Counted from the first letter of the stretch, positions 7,716-16,615 are shown. The stretch is DNA of 29,552 nucleotides from Deferribacter abyssi (GCF_049472655.1 NZ_JAQNCS010000022.1:1-29552); one strand, 5' to 3'. Translations and numbers: made by a program. Notes: generated by a model not told the origin, from the sequence alone.

Positions 7716-8525
7716 TCAAATATTCATAGATAATATATAACTTCTCTTATAATTGTCAATTAGAAAGCAGCTGTTTTTCCATTCACAAAAATCACACGAC
7801 TCAGATTTTGTATATTTACATTTATAAATCATTCCAAGTCTTGTAATAGCAAAATCATATTTTACAGGATCATTTTCATCTATACCCCTAAAAAACTCAG
7901 TTATTTTTTCCATATTGCTTCTATTATTTTTTTTATTACATATAATATTGCAATTATATGAATATGTCAATATATGAATATCCAAAGGAGCTTTCAGTCT
8001 TTTTGAACTGTATCCTGACCACAACCCAAAATCTATTTCATCTTTCCTAACCATCCACCTAAAAAACATTCTAATTCTTTTAGCTGCTGACTTATTTATA
8101 TCAGGCATTAAAAATATCAGACCTTTTGTTTTTTTATTGTCAATATAACTGAAAAAATCGCTTCTAAGTTTTTCATAAGCTATTTCAATATCATCTGATT
8201 GCCTTATAAAATAATTATACAATGATCCATAATCTGTGTATACTTTATGTAAAAACTGATAGAAAATAAAGATATCGTTCTTATTTTGAAATCTGTAGTA
8301 TATATTCTTTTTAACTTTATTTACAAAAGGATCTACCCCATATTCTGTAAAAAATTGATCTAAAAACCTCTGAATCAAACTGACTTTACCATAGGCAAAC
8401 ACTGAAGAAACAAATGCAACAAACTCCTTATTACCTGGTAATTTATGAGGGTATAAAATAGGATCAGAACCAATAAACTCCTTTTTATTGTATTTTTTAT
8501 AAATCAAATTTAAAAAAGATTTCAT
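7716..8525 (-). CDS. TIGR02757/DUF2400 family protein, HhH-GPD-like
   Basis: Protein of 269 residues of the uncharacterised TIGR02757 (DUF2400) family: DPILYPHKLPGNKEF near 21-35, SAAKRIRMFFRWMVRKDEID near 145-164, then PLDIHIL. The C-terminal half reads like a helix-hairpin-helix DNA glycosylase: a PLDIH stretch where endonuclease III has VDTH with its catalytic Asp, followed about 50 residues later by DPVKYDFAITRLGM and then cysteines 236, 244, 247 and 253 (C-x7-C-x2-C-x5-C), close to the endonuclease III iron-sulfur loop C-x6-C-x2-C-x5-C. A base-excision or nucleic-acid role is therefore an inference, not established. The ATG is the first possible start: an in-frame TAG stands eight codons upstream. 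A terminator hairpin runs directly up to the start codon. Confidence 0.85.
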   Translation of the reverse strand: MKSFLNLIYKKYNKKEFIGSDPILYPHKLPGNKEFVAFVSSVFAYGKVSLIQRFLDQFFTEYGVDPFVNKVKKNIYYRFQNKNDIFIFYQFLHKVYTDYGSLYNYFIRQSDDIEIAYEKLRSDFFSYIDNKKTKGLIFLMPDINKSAAKRIRMFFRWMVRKDEIDFGLWSGYSSKRLKAPLDIHILTYSYNCNIICNKKNNRSNMEKITEFFRGIDENDPVKYDFAITRLGMIYKCKYTKSESCDFCEWKNSCFLIDNYKRSYILSMNI

Positions 8526-8548
8526 ATAAAAAGGAGGGAACCCCTCCT
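8526..8548 (-). terminator. Terminator hairpin after RCKP gene, overlapping the DUF2400 leader
   Basis: AGGAGGG (8532-8538) and CCCTCCT (8542-8548) form a 7-bp stem with a 3-base loop; on the minus strand it is followed by TTTTTATAT directly before the DUF2400 ATG. It fits the end of the perR-RCKP transcript. The only Shine-Dalgarno-like sequence before DUF2400 (AGGAGG) is the 5' arm of this stem and lies 17 nt from the ATG, so the hairpin would hide it. Confidence 0.75.
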
Positions 8549-8559
8549 ATATAAATTCA

Positions 8560-8667
8560 CTATTCTTTCTTCTCAAAACTGTTCTGAGCACCACATTCAG
8601 GACATTTTCTTGGTTTACATCTACCCTCTTTTTCATAACCACATTCTTTACATTTAAAAACTGCCAT
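8560..8667 (-). CDS. RCKP-type rubredoxin-like protein (35 aa)
   Basis: Very small gene: MAVFKCKECGYEKEGRCKPR, then KCPECGAQNSFEKKE. Four cysteines in two CxxC pairs (C6/C9 and C22/C25) can bind iron or zinc in a rubredoxin-like knuckle; the RCKP motif with C17 lies between them and names the family. AAGGAGG stands 5 nt before the ATG. It starts 13 nt after the PerR-type regulator and is followed by a terminator, so regulator and peptide share an mRNA. A role as a small electron carrier or metal-thiolate protein in the peroxide response is inferred from the neighbour. Confidence 0.88.
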   Translation of the reverse strand: MAVFKCKECGYEKEGRCKPRKCPECGAQNSFEKKE

Positions 8668-8680
8668 TTAAACCTCCTTA

Positions 8681-9085
8681 TTACTGTTTTTTACAGTTTT
8701 TACAAACTCCAGAAATTGTTATATCAATATGGTCAATTTCAGCTATTATCATTTTATCGTAATCAAGGCTAACAGATTCTAAATCATAAACTTTTTTACA
8801 AACTCTACATACAAAATGTCCGTGATCACTTGTATCAGGATCAAATCTACTACAGTTTGGATCCACATTTATCTGTTTAACAGCTTTAGATTTCACCAGA
8901 GTATCAAGAGTATTATAAATGGTTGCGAACGAAAATTGCTTATTCTGCCTTCTAAGATCATCATATATTTCTATTGCAGAAGGATGATTTTTATTACCAT
9001 CTAAATACTCAACAATCCACATTCTTGGCTTTGTCAATTTAAATCCTGCTTTTTTCATAGCCTCAACAGCTTTATCTTTAAACAT
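8681..9085 (-). CDS. perR: PerR-type Fur-family peroxide-sensing repressor
   Basis: DNA-binding metalloregulator of 134 residues with an N-terminal winged helix (KLTKPRMWIVEYL; FSFATIYNTLDTLV as recognition region) and a C-terminal dimer domain. The structural zinc site is C93/C96 and C128/C131. The regulatory site has H34, D82 (in SRFD), H88, H90 and D101, matching the five ligands of Bacillus PerR, including both oxidisable histidines; the aspartates argue for PerR rather than iron-sensing Fur. I chose the ATG at 9085 because AGGAG lies 7 nt upstream; the TTG two codons earlier has the site only 1 nt away. It follows the radical SAM gene by 15 nt and precedes the RCKP peptide. No copy of a PerR box is evident directly upstream, as it sits inside an operon. 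Confidence 0.85.
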   Translation of the reverse strand: MFKDKAVEAMKKAGFKLTKPRMWIVEYLDGNKNHPSAIEIYDDLRRQNKQFSFATIYNTLDTLVKSKAVKQINVDPNCSRFDPDTSDHGHFVCRVCKKVYDLESVSLDYDKMIIAEIDHIDITISGVCKNCKKQ

Positions 9086-9100
9086 AAGCAACTCCTAAAG

Positions 9101-11476
9101 TTATTTTGCTGGATATATGTTTGTTCTAATAATTTCTAATTTAGAAATATTATAATCCCAAAATTTAAAAAATTCAAGTAAATTAAATCCACCCATAGGA
9201 GATATTTTCAACACTACTCTTCGTACATCTTTATGTACCAAATAGTTATCAATATATAATATTTTCTTCTTACCTTTTTTAGTTACTTTCTCATAATAGT
9301 TTTTACCCTCAAGTAAAATTGATGAAAAAATTTTTTCTGTAATACTATCAAACTCAAACACCTGAATACAGCTATCAAAATTTTCACCTCTATATTCATT
9401 AATTGATTTTATTTTAAAACCTGACCTCAAGTTATCGTTTAATTTAATAATTGTCTTTTCAACATCTAAAAGTTTATTGCATTCCACTATTAAAATCTCA
9501 TTTTCTCCACCAATTCCCAGAGGGAGGGGATAAATGTAGTTAATCTTTGGTTGCGGATTAAAACCATAACTAAATTGTAACTCAATATCATTTATTGTAA
9601 GTATATGCTGGAAATATCTAGAAGTATCAAGAGCCGAATAAAAGATAGCATCCCCTTTCTTTTCAAATCTAATTAAATAGCTTTTATAATTTTCTTTTTT
9701 TCTTTTTCTAACAACTATAGACTCTTCTTTTGAAAAAATATTTTTTATTTTTTTAAAATCACAAACTCCACAACCTGTACACTTATTAAATCTACAATCT
9801 TCAGTAATTATACTACCTTCAGCTTTTTTTAACTCATTTATTAAAAAATTTTTTTCTAGCCCCACATCAATATTTTCCCAAGGTAACTTTTCATTAAAAC
9901 TATATTTTTTACAAGCATATTCAAAAATATCTAATCCATTCCTTGCAAAAATATTTTTCCATTTTTCAAAGTCAAAAAATTCAGACCATCCATCAAAAAT
10001 TAATCTTTCTTCTACAGCATCATTAAGTACATTAGTCAATTCAACTCCTCCACGTGAAAAACAAGCCTCTAACACACTCTGACCAATATTATGTAATTTT
10101 AGTTTTATTTTTTTATTGCGCATTTCATTTTTTAAAATATCTTGCTTTCTTTTAAGAGAAAAAAAACGGTCTTGACCTATCCACTGATAGGGGGTGAAAG
10201 GTTTAGGAACAAAATTTGAAACAGAAACTGTTATATCAAATTTTTTATCAACCACCCTCTTAATCTTTCCTGCAAGTGTTGTAATTGAAACAACATCCTC
10301 ATCAGTTTCAAACGGTAAACCTATCATAAAATAAAGCTTTGCATGATTAAATCCACTTTTATGAGCTAGTTCAACTGCATTAATTATTTCTTCTTCAGTC
10401 AAATTTTTATTGATACTATTTCTTAATCTTTGAGATCCAGCCTCTGGAGCAATTGTAAAGCCTGATTTTCTTACTTTAGATAATTCTCTAAAAATAAATT
10501 TTTTTATTTGATCTGCCCTTATAGATGGTAAACTAATAGAAACACTTTTGTCAGATAAATAGTTATTCATTTCTGTCAATAAATTTTCAAGATTACAATA
10601 ATCAGCTGCTGAAAGAGATAAAAAAGATAACTCATAATAGCCAGAGTTTCTTATTTGTTTCAAAGCATTTTCTATTAAATCAGTAATCTTTCGTTCCCTT
10701 ACTGGACGGTAAATGAATCCTGCCTGACAAAAGCGACACCCCCTTGTACAACCTCTACTAATTTCCAAACTAACTCTATCTTGAACAACAGAAAAGTTTG
10801 GAACAATTGGCTTATTACAATAACCTTCCGATGGAAATTCTGTAAAAACCTTTTTTATTACTTTTTTATCGCTTTGTACTTGTGGAACATAAGTAAAATC
10901 AAACTCATTAAAAAATTCTAACTTCTCTCTTCTGCTAGTATATAGACCTCTACTAAAATCTCCTAAAATTTTTACAAGCTCTTCTTCCATTTCCCCAATA
11001 AAAAAAACATCGATAAAATCTTTTAAAGGTGCTGGATTTACTACACAGGGTCCACCTGCAATAATTATAGGATCATTATCTTTTCTATTTCTAGAGAATA
11101 TTGGAATATCAGACATCTTTAAAATATATAAAAGATTTGTATAAGAAAGTTCATATTGAAGAGAAAATCCTATAATATCAAATTGTTTTAAAGGAGTTTT
11201 TGTTTCTAAAGAAACAAAAATTCCATTACCAAAACGATCAATAGCATCTATCCATGGCATAAAAAATCTCTCACATGCTATTTGGCTGCCTTCATTTAGC
11301 TTTTCATACAAAAGCTTAAATCCATAGTGAGACATTCCAACTTCATAAACATCGGGAAACGACAAACAAAAGTGTAACTTATAACTCTCCTTTAAAACTG
11401 AATTCAGTTCACCGCCTAAATAACGTAACGGTTTACTAACCATTAATAATTTATTCCTATCAACTGACAATGTCAT
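9101..11476 (-). CDS. TIGR03960 radical SAM protein fused to DUF2344 (TIGR03936)
   Basis: Large protein of 791 residues. The first part (about 15-200) is a B12-binding-like domain (LSFPDVYEVGMSHYGFKLLY, later IIAGGPCVVNPAP). The radical SAM core follows with C243, C247 and C250 (ISRGCTRGCRFCQAGF) and GFTIAPEAGSQRLR near 339-352. A second cysteine group, C561, C566, C569 and C572, may hold another cluster or zinc. From about 598 on is the DUF2344 domain (FSYGFNPQPKINYIYPLPLG). The substrate of the family is unknown; a role in RNA or cofactor modification has not been shown. The start overlaps rodA by 17 nt. AGGAG lies only 2-3 nt before the ATG; a TTG two codons later has better spacing, so the start is uncertain by a few residues. 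Confidence 0.9.
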   Translation of the reverse strand: MTLSVDRNKLLMVSKPLRYLGGELNSVLKESYKLHFCLSFPDVYEVGMSHYGFKLLYEKLNEGSQIACERFFMPWIDAIDRFGNGIFVSLETKTPLKQFDIIGFSLQYELSYTNLLYILKMSDIPIFSRNRKDNDPIIIAGGPCVVNPAPLKDFIDVFFIGEMEEELVKILGDFSRGLYTSRREKLEFFNEFDFTYVPQVQSDKKVIKKVFTEFPSEGYCNKPIVPNFSVVQDRVSLEISRGCTRGCRFCQAGFIYRPVRERKITDLIENALKQIRNSGYYELSFLSLSAADYCNLENLLTEMNNYLSDKSVSISLPSIRADQIKKFIFRELSKVRKSGFTIAPEAGSQRLRNSINKNLTEEEIINAVELAHKSGFNHAKLYFMIGLPFETDEDVVSITTLAGKIKRVVDKKFDITVSVSNFVPKPFTPYQWIGQDRFFSLKRKQDILKNEMRNKKIKLKLHNIGQSVLEACFSRGGVELTNVLNDAVEERLIFDGWSEFFDFEKWKNIFARNGLDIFEYACKKYSFNEKLPWENIDVGLEKNFLINELKKAEGSIITEDCRFNKCTGCGVCDFKKIKNIFSKEESIVVRKRKKENYKSYLIRFEKKGDAIFYSALDTSRYFQHILTINDIELQFSYGFNPQPKINYIYPLPLGIGGENEILIVECNKLLDVEKTIIKLNDNLRSGFKIKSINEYRGENFDSCIQVFEFDSITEKIFSSILLEGKNYYEKVTKKGKKKILYIDNYLVHKDVRRVVLKISPMGGFNLLEFFKFWDYNISKLEIIRTNIYPAK

Positions 11477-12569
11477 ATCTCCTCATTGATATTGAGTTTA
11501 TTATTCCCGATAATGTAAAAAATGTTATAATTGATGATCCACCATAACTAACAAAAGGCATAGGAATACCCACAACTGGCATCAATCCAACAGTCATAGC
11601 ACTATTTACAAATGTCTGAAAAAAGATCAATGAAGCTCCAAGTAAACAAACAATCTTTCCTCCTGGCTCTTTTACAATTAAACCAATATATAAGATTTTG
11701 AATATAATAAAAAAAATGAAAGTTAAAACTGTTATACCACCAAAGAAACCAAACTCTTCATTTATTAGAGAAAAAATAAAATCTGTATGTCTTTCTGGTA
11801 AAAATCTCAAATGTGATTGTGTACCCTTTAAAAAGCCTTTTCCTTTTAAACCACCTGATCCAATAGCAATTTTAGACTGTATAACATGATAGCCAGCTCC
11901 AAAAGGATCTTTTTCTGGATACAAAAAAGTTATTATACGTTTTTTTTGATAATCCTTAAGTTGACTCCACCCTATAGGTAAACTTATTAATACAAGTATA
12001 ATTGTAACAAATACCGTATATTTTCTAACTCCACAATAAAGAAGAGCAATTCCCCAAAGAAATACATATATAAGAGCAGTTCCTAAATCAGGTTGTAAAA
12101 AAATTAATATAAAAATAGGTGCAAGAAATAATACTTTTTTAAAAATATCTAAAAAAGTAAAATAGTATATTTCGTGGGTACTAAATTTTTTTGCTAAGAA
12201 CAATATCCATACAACTTTAATAAATTCTGAAGGCTGTAATCTAAATCCACCTATATTAATCCATCTTTGCGCACCCATTCCAATATGCCCTTTAATAAGA
12301 ACAATCCCTAGAACAAGTAAACTGATATAGTAAAAAATATGAGAATATTTTAATAAAAACCTATAATTAATAAATGTAAATAAAAAATAGCATATGATTC
12401 CAATAGTAATCCAAATTATTTGTTTTAGATAAAAACTTTTAAAACTGTTAGTATTTAAATCATATGAAGCAGAATATATAGCTATAACACCAAAAATAGA
12501 AATTAGAACTACTAATAATGTTAAAATATAATCAAAATATTTAAAATGTTTTTTATTTAATTGAAACAT
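11460..12569 (-). CDS. rodA: Rod-shape SEDS peptidoglycan glycosyltransferase RodA
   Basis: Polytopic inner-membrane enzyme of 369 residues that polymerises lipid II glycan strands for the elongasome with PBP2. About ten hydrophobic segments are visible, starting at 15-34. SEDS marks: LQPSEFIKVVWIL near 111-123, LQPDLGTAL near 158-166, FGAGYHVIQSKIAIGSGG near 223-240, and PERHTDFIFSLINEEFG with the catalytic-site Asp at 263; then the PFVSYGGSS signature near the C-terminus. The gene overlaps the 3' end of mrdA by 17 nt and in turn is overlapped by the radical SAM gene, so all three are coupled. Confidence 0.95.
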   Translation of the reverse strand: MFQLNKKHFKYFDYILTLLVVLISIFGVIAIYSASYDLNTNSFKSFYLKQIIWITIGIICYFLFTFINYRFLLKYSHIFYYISLLVLGIVLIKGHIGMGAQRWINIGGFRLQPSEFIKVVWILFLAKKFSTHEIYYFTFLDIFKKVLFLAPIFILIFLQPDLGTALIYVFLWGIALLYCGVRKYTVFVTIILVLISLPIGWSQLKDYQKKRIITFLYPEKDPFGAGYHVIQSKIAIGSGGLKGKGFLKGTQSHLRFLPERHTDFIFSLINEEFGFFGGITVLTFIFFIIFKILYIGLIVKEPGGKIVCLLGASLIFFQTFVNSAMTVGLMPVVGIPMPFVSYGGSSIITFFTLSGIINSISMRRYDIVS

Positions 12570-14364
12570 AACCTAAATCCACCAATTTATTTGCAATAGC
12601 ACCAACTACAGGGGCCGCTCCTTTACTGCCAGAGCCGCCATGTTCTACAAAAGCAACAATCACATATTTTGGAGAATCGACAGGAACAATACCTGCAAAC
12701 CAAGAATGATCTCTATACTTCCATGGAATTTCACTATCATCTTTATCCTTAAACTTTTTCAATGATATCACCTGTGCAGTTCCTGTTTTACCACCTATTT
12801 TTATTTTACTTACTCTCGCTCTATAACCTGTTGCATGTTTCGAATAAACTGTATCATATAAAGCATCTAAGATTTTATTAGCATATACTTTGTTAATATT
12901 TAGTCTATTATTGATTTCTACTTTCTTTTCAATAAAACCTCTATCTTCAAAGCCATAAACTACTGTTGGTTTAAAAACTATTCCACCGTTAAATAGAGCC
13001 GTCAACATTGCAGCTATCTGAATAGGTGTGGTAGTAATGTATCCTTGCCCAATAGAAACAATAATTGTTTCTCCTGGATACCATGGCTGATGAAAACGTT
13101 TTCTTTTCCATTCTCTTGTAGGAAATATCCCTGATTTCTCATTAGGTAAATCTATGCCTGTCTTCTTCCCCAAATTGAAATTTATTGCATACTCAGAAAT
13201 TTTATTTATACCTAAAGCAAGTCCCACATTATAAAAGTAAACATCACAGGATTGAACAATAGCATCATGTAAGTCCAAACTACCATGTCCACTTCTTTTC
13301 CAACAGCCATACTTATATCCATTAAATTCCAGTTTGCCGCCACAGAAATACTTAGTATTGAAAGTAATAACCCCTTCATTCAGCCCAATGTAAGCCATTA
13401 ATATTTTAAAAACAGATCCAGGAGGATATGCATCTTCTATCACTCTGTTTGTCAATGGTTTATAAGGATTAGATATAATTTTATCCCAATCATCCTTTTT
13501 TATAAAAGGTACAAACTTATTCAAGTCATAAGTAGGAGAAGAGTAAAGAGCCAAAATCCTCCCTGTTTGTACATTCATTATTACTACACCACCAACTTTA
13601 TCACTAAAGATATTTTTAACTGACTTTTGCAAGTTATAATCAATACTTAGTACAATATTTTTACCTTTAATGGGCTTTTTAACAGATAATTCTTTTGATA
13701 CAAAACCCAAACTATCAACTTCAACCTGTCTTGCACCATCAATTCCTCTAAGCTCATTTTCATATATTTTTTCCACACCTGACTTTCCAATCAAATCACC
13801 TGAACGATATCCTTTATTTTTCTTCAAATCAAACTCTGTAACTTCCCCCATATAGCCAATTATATGACTCAAACTCTTACTATCATTGTAAAATCTAACA
13901 GTATCCACATCTAGCTTTACTCCAGGAAATTGTTCATGATGTTCTAGGAGATAACTCAATTGTTGTTTTTTCAAGCCTCTATAAATCATAAATGTACTAT
14001 AATAATACGCTTTTTTATATCTCTTACGAATTAAATTCTCGTCAATATTAATTATTCTTTTCAATCTTAATAAAAGTTTATCAAGATCTTTTATATCAGA
14101 TTTAGTAGCCATAAGATTATAACTGGGCTGGTTTGTAACAAGCAAAATACCATTTCTATCTTTAATAAAACCCCTGTCAGCCTTAATTCTTAAAATTCTG
14201 ATTCGATTATTCTCAGATAAATTTTTATATTTTTTATATTTAATTACCTGCAAATAAAAAAGTTTTGCAACAACACTTAAAAAAAATAAGAAAAATACTA
14301 TCGAGTACAATAATAACCTTTTATTAAAAATAGTGTTTACTCTATCATCTAATGCTTTAAACAA
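12553..14364 (-). CDS. mrdA: Penicillin-binding protein 2 (transpeptidase of the elongasome)
   Basis: Class B PBP of 603 residues, anchored by a helix at about 17-39, acting in the periplasm to cross-link new glycan made by RodA. The pedestal domain contains RGFIKDRNG near 64-72. Catalytic motifs: SxxK at S317-K320 (PPGSVFK), SxD at 372-374 (SCD), KTG at 526-528 (GGKTGTAQ). The length is normal for PBP2. The start codon is TTG, supported by GGAG 7 nt upstream; no better start lies nearby. It overlaps mreD by 8 nt upstream and rodA by 17 nt downstream. Confidence 0.96.
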   Translation of the reverse strand: MFKALDDRVNTIFNKRLLLYSIVFFLFFLSVVAKLFYLQVIKYKKYKNLSENNRIRILRIKADRGFIKDRNGILLVTNQPSYNLMATKSDIKDLDKLLLRLKRIINIDENLIRKRYKKAYYYSTFMIYRGLKKQQLSYLLEHHEQFPGVKLDVDTVRFYNDSKSLSHIIGYMGEVTEFDLKKNKGYRSGDLIGKSGVEKIYENELRGIDGARQVEVDSLGFVSKELSVKKPIKGKNIVLSIDYNLQKSVKNIFSDKVGGVVIMNVQTGRILALYSSPTYDLNKFVPFIKKDDWDKIISNPYKPLTNRVIEDAYPPGSVFKILMAYIGLNEGVITFNTKYFCGGKLEFNGYKYGCWKRSGHGSLDLHDAIVQSCDVYFYNVGLALGINKISEYAINFNLGKKTGIDLPNEKSGIFPTREWKRKRFHQPWYPGETIIVSIGQGYITTTPIQIAAMLTALFNGGIVFKPTVVYGFEDRGFIEKKVEINNRLNINKVYANKILDALYDTVYSKHATGYRARVSKIKIGGKTGTAQVISLKKFKDKDDSEIPWKYRDHSWFAGIVPVDSPKYVIVAFVEHGGSGSKGAAPVVGAIANKLVDLGYVSIK

Positions 14365-14797
14365 GATATTTCTCCAAAACGAAATTTAACAAAAACATGC
14401 AAATAGAATTTATCAATAAAACTACAAGCAATAATTTTATATTGCTATTATGATAATACAAAAAAACAAATCCAAGAAAGACTAATAGTACTGTTAATTT
14501 ACCAATAAAAATATAATATTTTTGATTATAAAATAAATTAAGATATCTTGAGAATAAAAATTTTAAAAATAAAAAAAATAACAAACTAACCCCAAAGAAA
14601 AAATCGTTAATATAGTCTGAAAATAAAGATAACAGTATATCAATTTCGTTTACATTGATAATATCTATCCTTTTAGAAGCAATTAAAATTAAAAATGGAT
14701 ATTGTATTAAACTTAGAAAACCATCAAACACATTAGTAATTATATAAAAAAAAAGCAATAAAGATAAGAACTTACTAATTGTTTTGAGTTTTTTCAT
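14357..14797 (-). CDS. mreD: Rod-shape determining membrane protein MreD
   Basis: Small hydrophobic protein of 146 residues with four to five membrane segments and very little recognisable sequence, which is usual for MreD. The assignment rests on its place between mreC and mrdA, its size and its topology. It overlaps mreC by 23 nt and mrdA by 8 nt, so translation is coupled. No clear ribosome binding site stands before its ATG. In the elongasome MreD links MreC and the PBP2-RodA pair in the inner membrane. Confidence 0.8.
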   Translation of the reverse strand: MKKLKTISKFLSLLLFFYIITNVFDGFLSLIQYPFLILIASKRIDIINVNEIDILLSLFSDYINDFFFGVSLLFFLFLKFLFSRYLNLFYNQKYYIFIGKLTVLLVFLGFVFLYYHNSNIKLLLVVLLINSICMFLLNFVLEKYLV

Positions 14798-15590
14798 TTT
14801 TCAAGATAACCAATACATTTTCTAATTTATAAAAATTCACTATAGGTTTTAAATAAACCTTTTTAAAAAGGCCATAATCTTCATTATCATATTTTACAAC
14901 AATTCCAACAGGTAGCCCTTTTGGGTAAAGCATTCCTAAGCCTGATGTTATAAACAAATCTCCTATATTAACTTTACCAATATTTGAATAAAAATCTACT
15001 TCTAGTAAACCATAATCGGTGCCAGACACAAAACCAGTTTCTCTTGTGTTAAAATTCATAACAGCAACTTTCAAGCTTCTATCAAGAATAATTTTAACTT
15101 TTGCGCTATTCTTATATAATTCAACTACTTTTCCAACAAGTCCTTTACTGCTTATTACAGGCATATCTTTATCTAATCCATCATCACTGCCTCTATCAAT
15201 TATTATATATCTAATTAGACCATAATTGTTTCTACCAATCACATTACATGCTATTGTATCAAATTCAAAAGCTTCTTTAAAATTGAGAAGTTTTTTTAGC
15301 CTATCAAGCTCTTTTAACTTTTCTTTTAACTTAATATTTTCAAAACTTAATTTGTCTAATTTATCTTTTAGAATTTTATTTTCTTCTTTAACATTTACTA
15401 AATCAATATATTTATCAAATGTCGACACTGAGAAATCAATTGAACTATCCGCTAAATAGATAAAAGGATTTAAAATATTTCCTAATAATCCTTTAATAGG
15501 CCTATAAGTTTGTGGCATTTCATACTGCATAAAAATTATAAAAAGTAAAATAAAAAATAAAAAAAAATATCTTTTTTTAAAGGTAAACAT
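14775..15590 (-). CDS. mreC: Rod-shape determining protein MreC
   Basis: Bitopic periplasmic scaffold protein of 271 residues: one membrane helix at about 8-22, a coiled coil at about 66-103 rich in K, E and L (ENKILKDKLDKLSFENIKLK), then the two beta-barrel domains with GRNNYGLIRYIIIDRGSDDG near 119-138, GLVGKVVEL near 150-158 and the late GLGMLYPKGLPVGIV. These are the standard MreC marks. Start and mreB stop share one base (TAATG), so it is translated by coupling with mreB; the upstream AAGGAAAA is too distant to be ideal. Confidence 0.95.
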   Translation of the reverse strand: MFTFKKRYFFLFFILLFIIFMQYEMPQTYRPIKGLLGNILNPFIYLADSSIDFSVSTFDKYIDLVNVKEENKILKDKLDKLSFENIKLKEKLKELDRLKKLLNFKEAFEFDTIACNVIGRNNYGLIRYIIIDRGSDDGLDKDMPVISSKGLVGKVVELYKNSAKVKIILDRSLKVAVMNFNTRETGFVSGTDYGLLEVDFYSNIGKVNIGDLFITSGLGMLYPKGLPVGIVVKYDNEDYGLFKKVYLKPIVNFYKLENVLVILKNEKTQNN

Positions 15591-16615
15591 TAATCAATAG
15601 CAATTTTCCTTAATAAGTCTAGTTCCTCTAAAACTTTTCCAGAACCCAAAGCAACGGCGGTAAGAGGATCATCAGATACAATTATCGGTAATCCAGTTTC
15701 CTCAGATAGCCTTTTATCTAATCCTTTTAACAATGCTCCTCCTCCAGTTAAAACTATACCTTTATCTACTATGTCAGCAGCAAGCTCTGGAGGAGTTTTC
15801 TCTAAAGCAATCTTTACTGCATCCACAATCTTGCTTACCGCATCATTCAACGCTTCCCTTACTTCATCATCAGTAATTTCTATTGTTTTAGGTATCCCCG
15901 TAACTAAATCCCTCCCTTTAATTTCTACGCTCATTTCTTCTTCTGTCTTAAAAGCTGAACCTATTTTCATCTTTATCTGCTCTGCAGCATTAGTTCCTAT
16001 CAAAAGATTATATTTTCTTTTTATATAATTAACAATCGCCTCATCCATTTCATCTCCACCTACTCTAACAGAATTTGCATATACAATACCAGAAAGAGAA
16101 ATAACTGCAACTTCCGTTGTTCCCCCACCAATATCTACAATCATATTACCAGTAGGCTCTTGTATTGGTAGCCCAGCACCAATAGCAGCAGCCATAGGTT
16201 CTTCAATTAAATAAACCTCTCTTGCACCTGCTTGTATTGCCGAATCTTTAACAGCTCTTTTTTCAACCTGAGTACCACCAGACGGTATACAAATAACAAT
16301 CCTTGGCCTTACAAGTGACTTTCTATGATGAACTTTCTGTATAAAATAACGAAGCATCTTTTCAGTAACTTCGAAATTTGCAATTACACCATCTTTCATG
16401 GGTCTTATAGCCACAATATTTGCTGGCGTTCTACCCAACATACTTTTTGCTTCATTACCTACTGCCAGTATTTCACCTGTATTGTTATTTATTGCAACAA
16501 CAGATGGTTCATTACATACAACACCTTTTCCTCTCACATAAATCAACGTATTTGCTGTCCCCAAATCTATGGCTAAGTCGTTAGAGAATATATCAAAAAT
16601 TTTATTAAAAATCAT
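15590..16615 (-). CDS. mreB: Actin-like rod-shape protein MreB
   Basis: Cytoplasmic actin homologue of 341 residues that forms membrane-bound filaments steering lateral wall growth. The ATPase loops are visible: DLGTANTLIYVRGKG at 17-31 (phosphate 1), IVDIGGGTTEVAVISLSG near 159-176 (phosphate 2), and IVLTGGGALLKGLDKR near 288-303 (adenosine). IEEPMAAAIGAGLP near 137-150 is also typical. The short N-terminal segment MIFNKIFDIF before the fold may form an amphipathic membrane anchor. GGAGGTGA stands 3 nt before the ATG. It leads the mreBCD-mrdA-rodA run and lies 33 nt after the yfcE-like gene. Confidence 0.97.
   Translation of the reverse strand: MIFNKIFDIFSNDLAIDLGTANTLIYVRGKGVVCNEPSVVAINNNTGEILAVGNEAKSMLGRTPANIVAIRPMKDGVIANFEVTEKMLRYFIQKVHHRKSLVRPRIVICIPSGGTQVEKRAVKDSAIQAGAREVYLIEEPMAAAIGAGLPIQEPTGNMIVDIGGGTTEVAVISLSGIVYANSVRVGGDEMDEAIVNYIKRKYNLLIGTNAAEQIKMKIGSAFKTEEEMSVEIKGRDLVTGIPKTIEITDDEVREALNDAVSKIVDAVKIALEKTPPELAADIVDKGIVLTGGGALLKGLDKRLSEETGLPIIVSDDPLTAVALGSGKVLEELDLLRKIAID

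Noticed and set aside
9086..9091. TTG start for the PerR-type gene two codons upstream of the ATG
   Set aside because: The AGGAG site would be only 1 nt from the TTG but is well spaced for the ATG at 9085.
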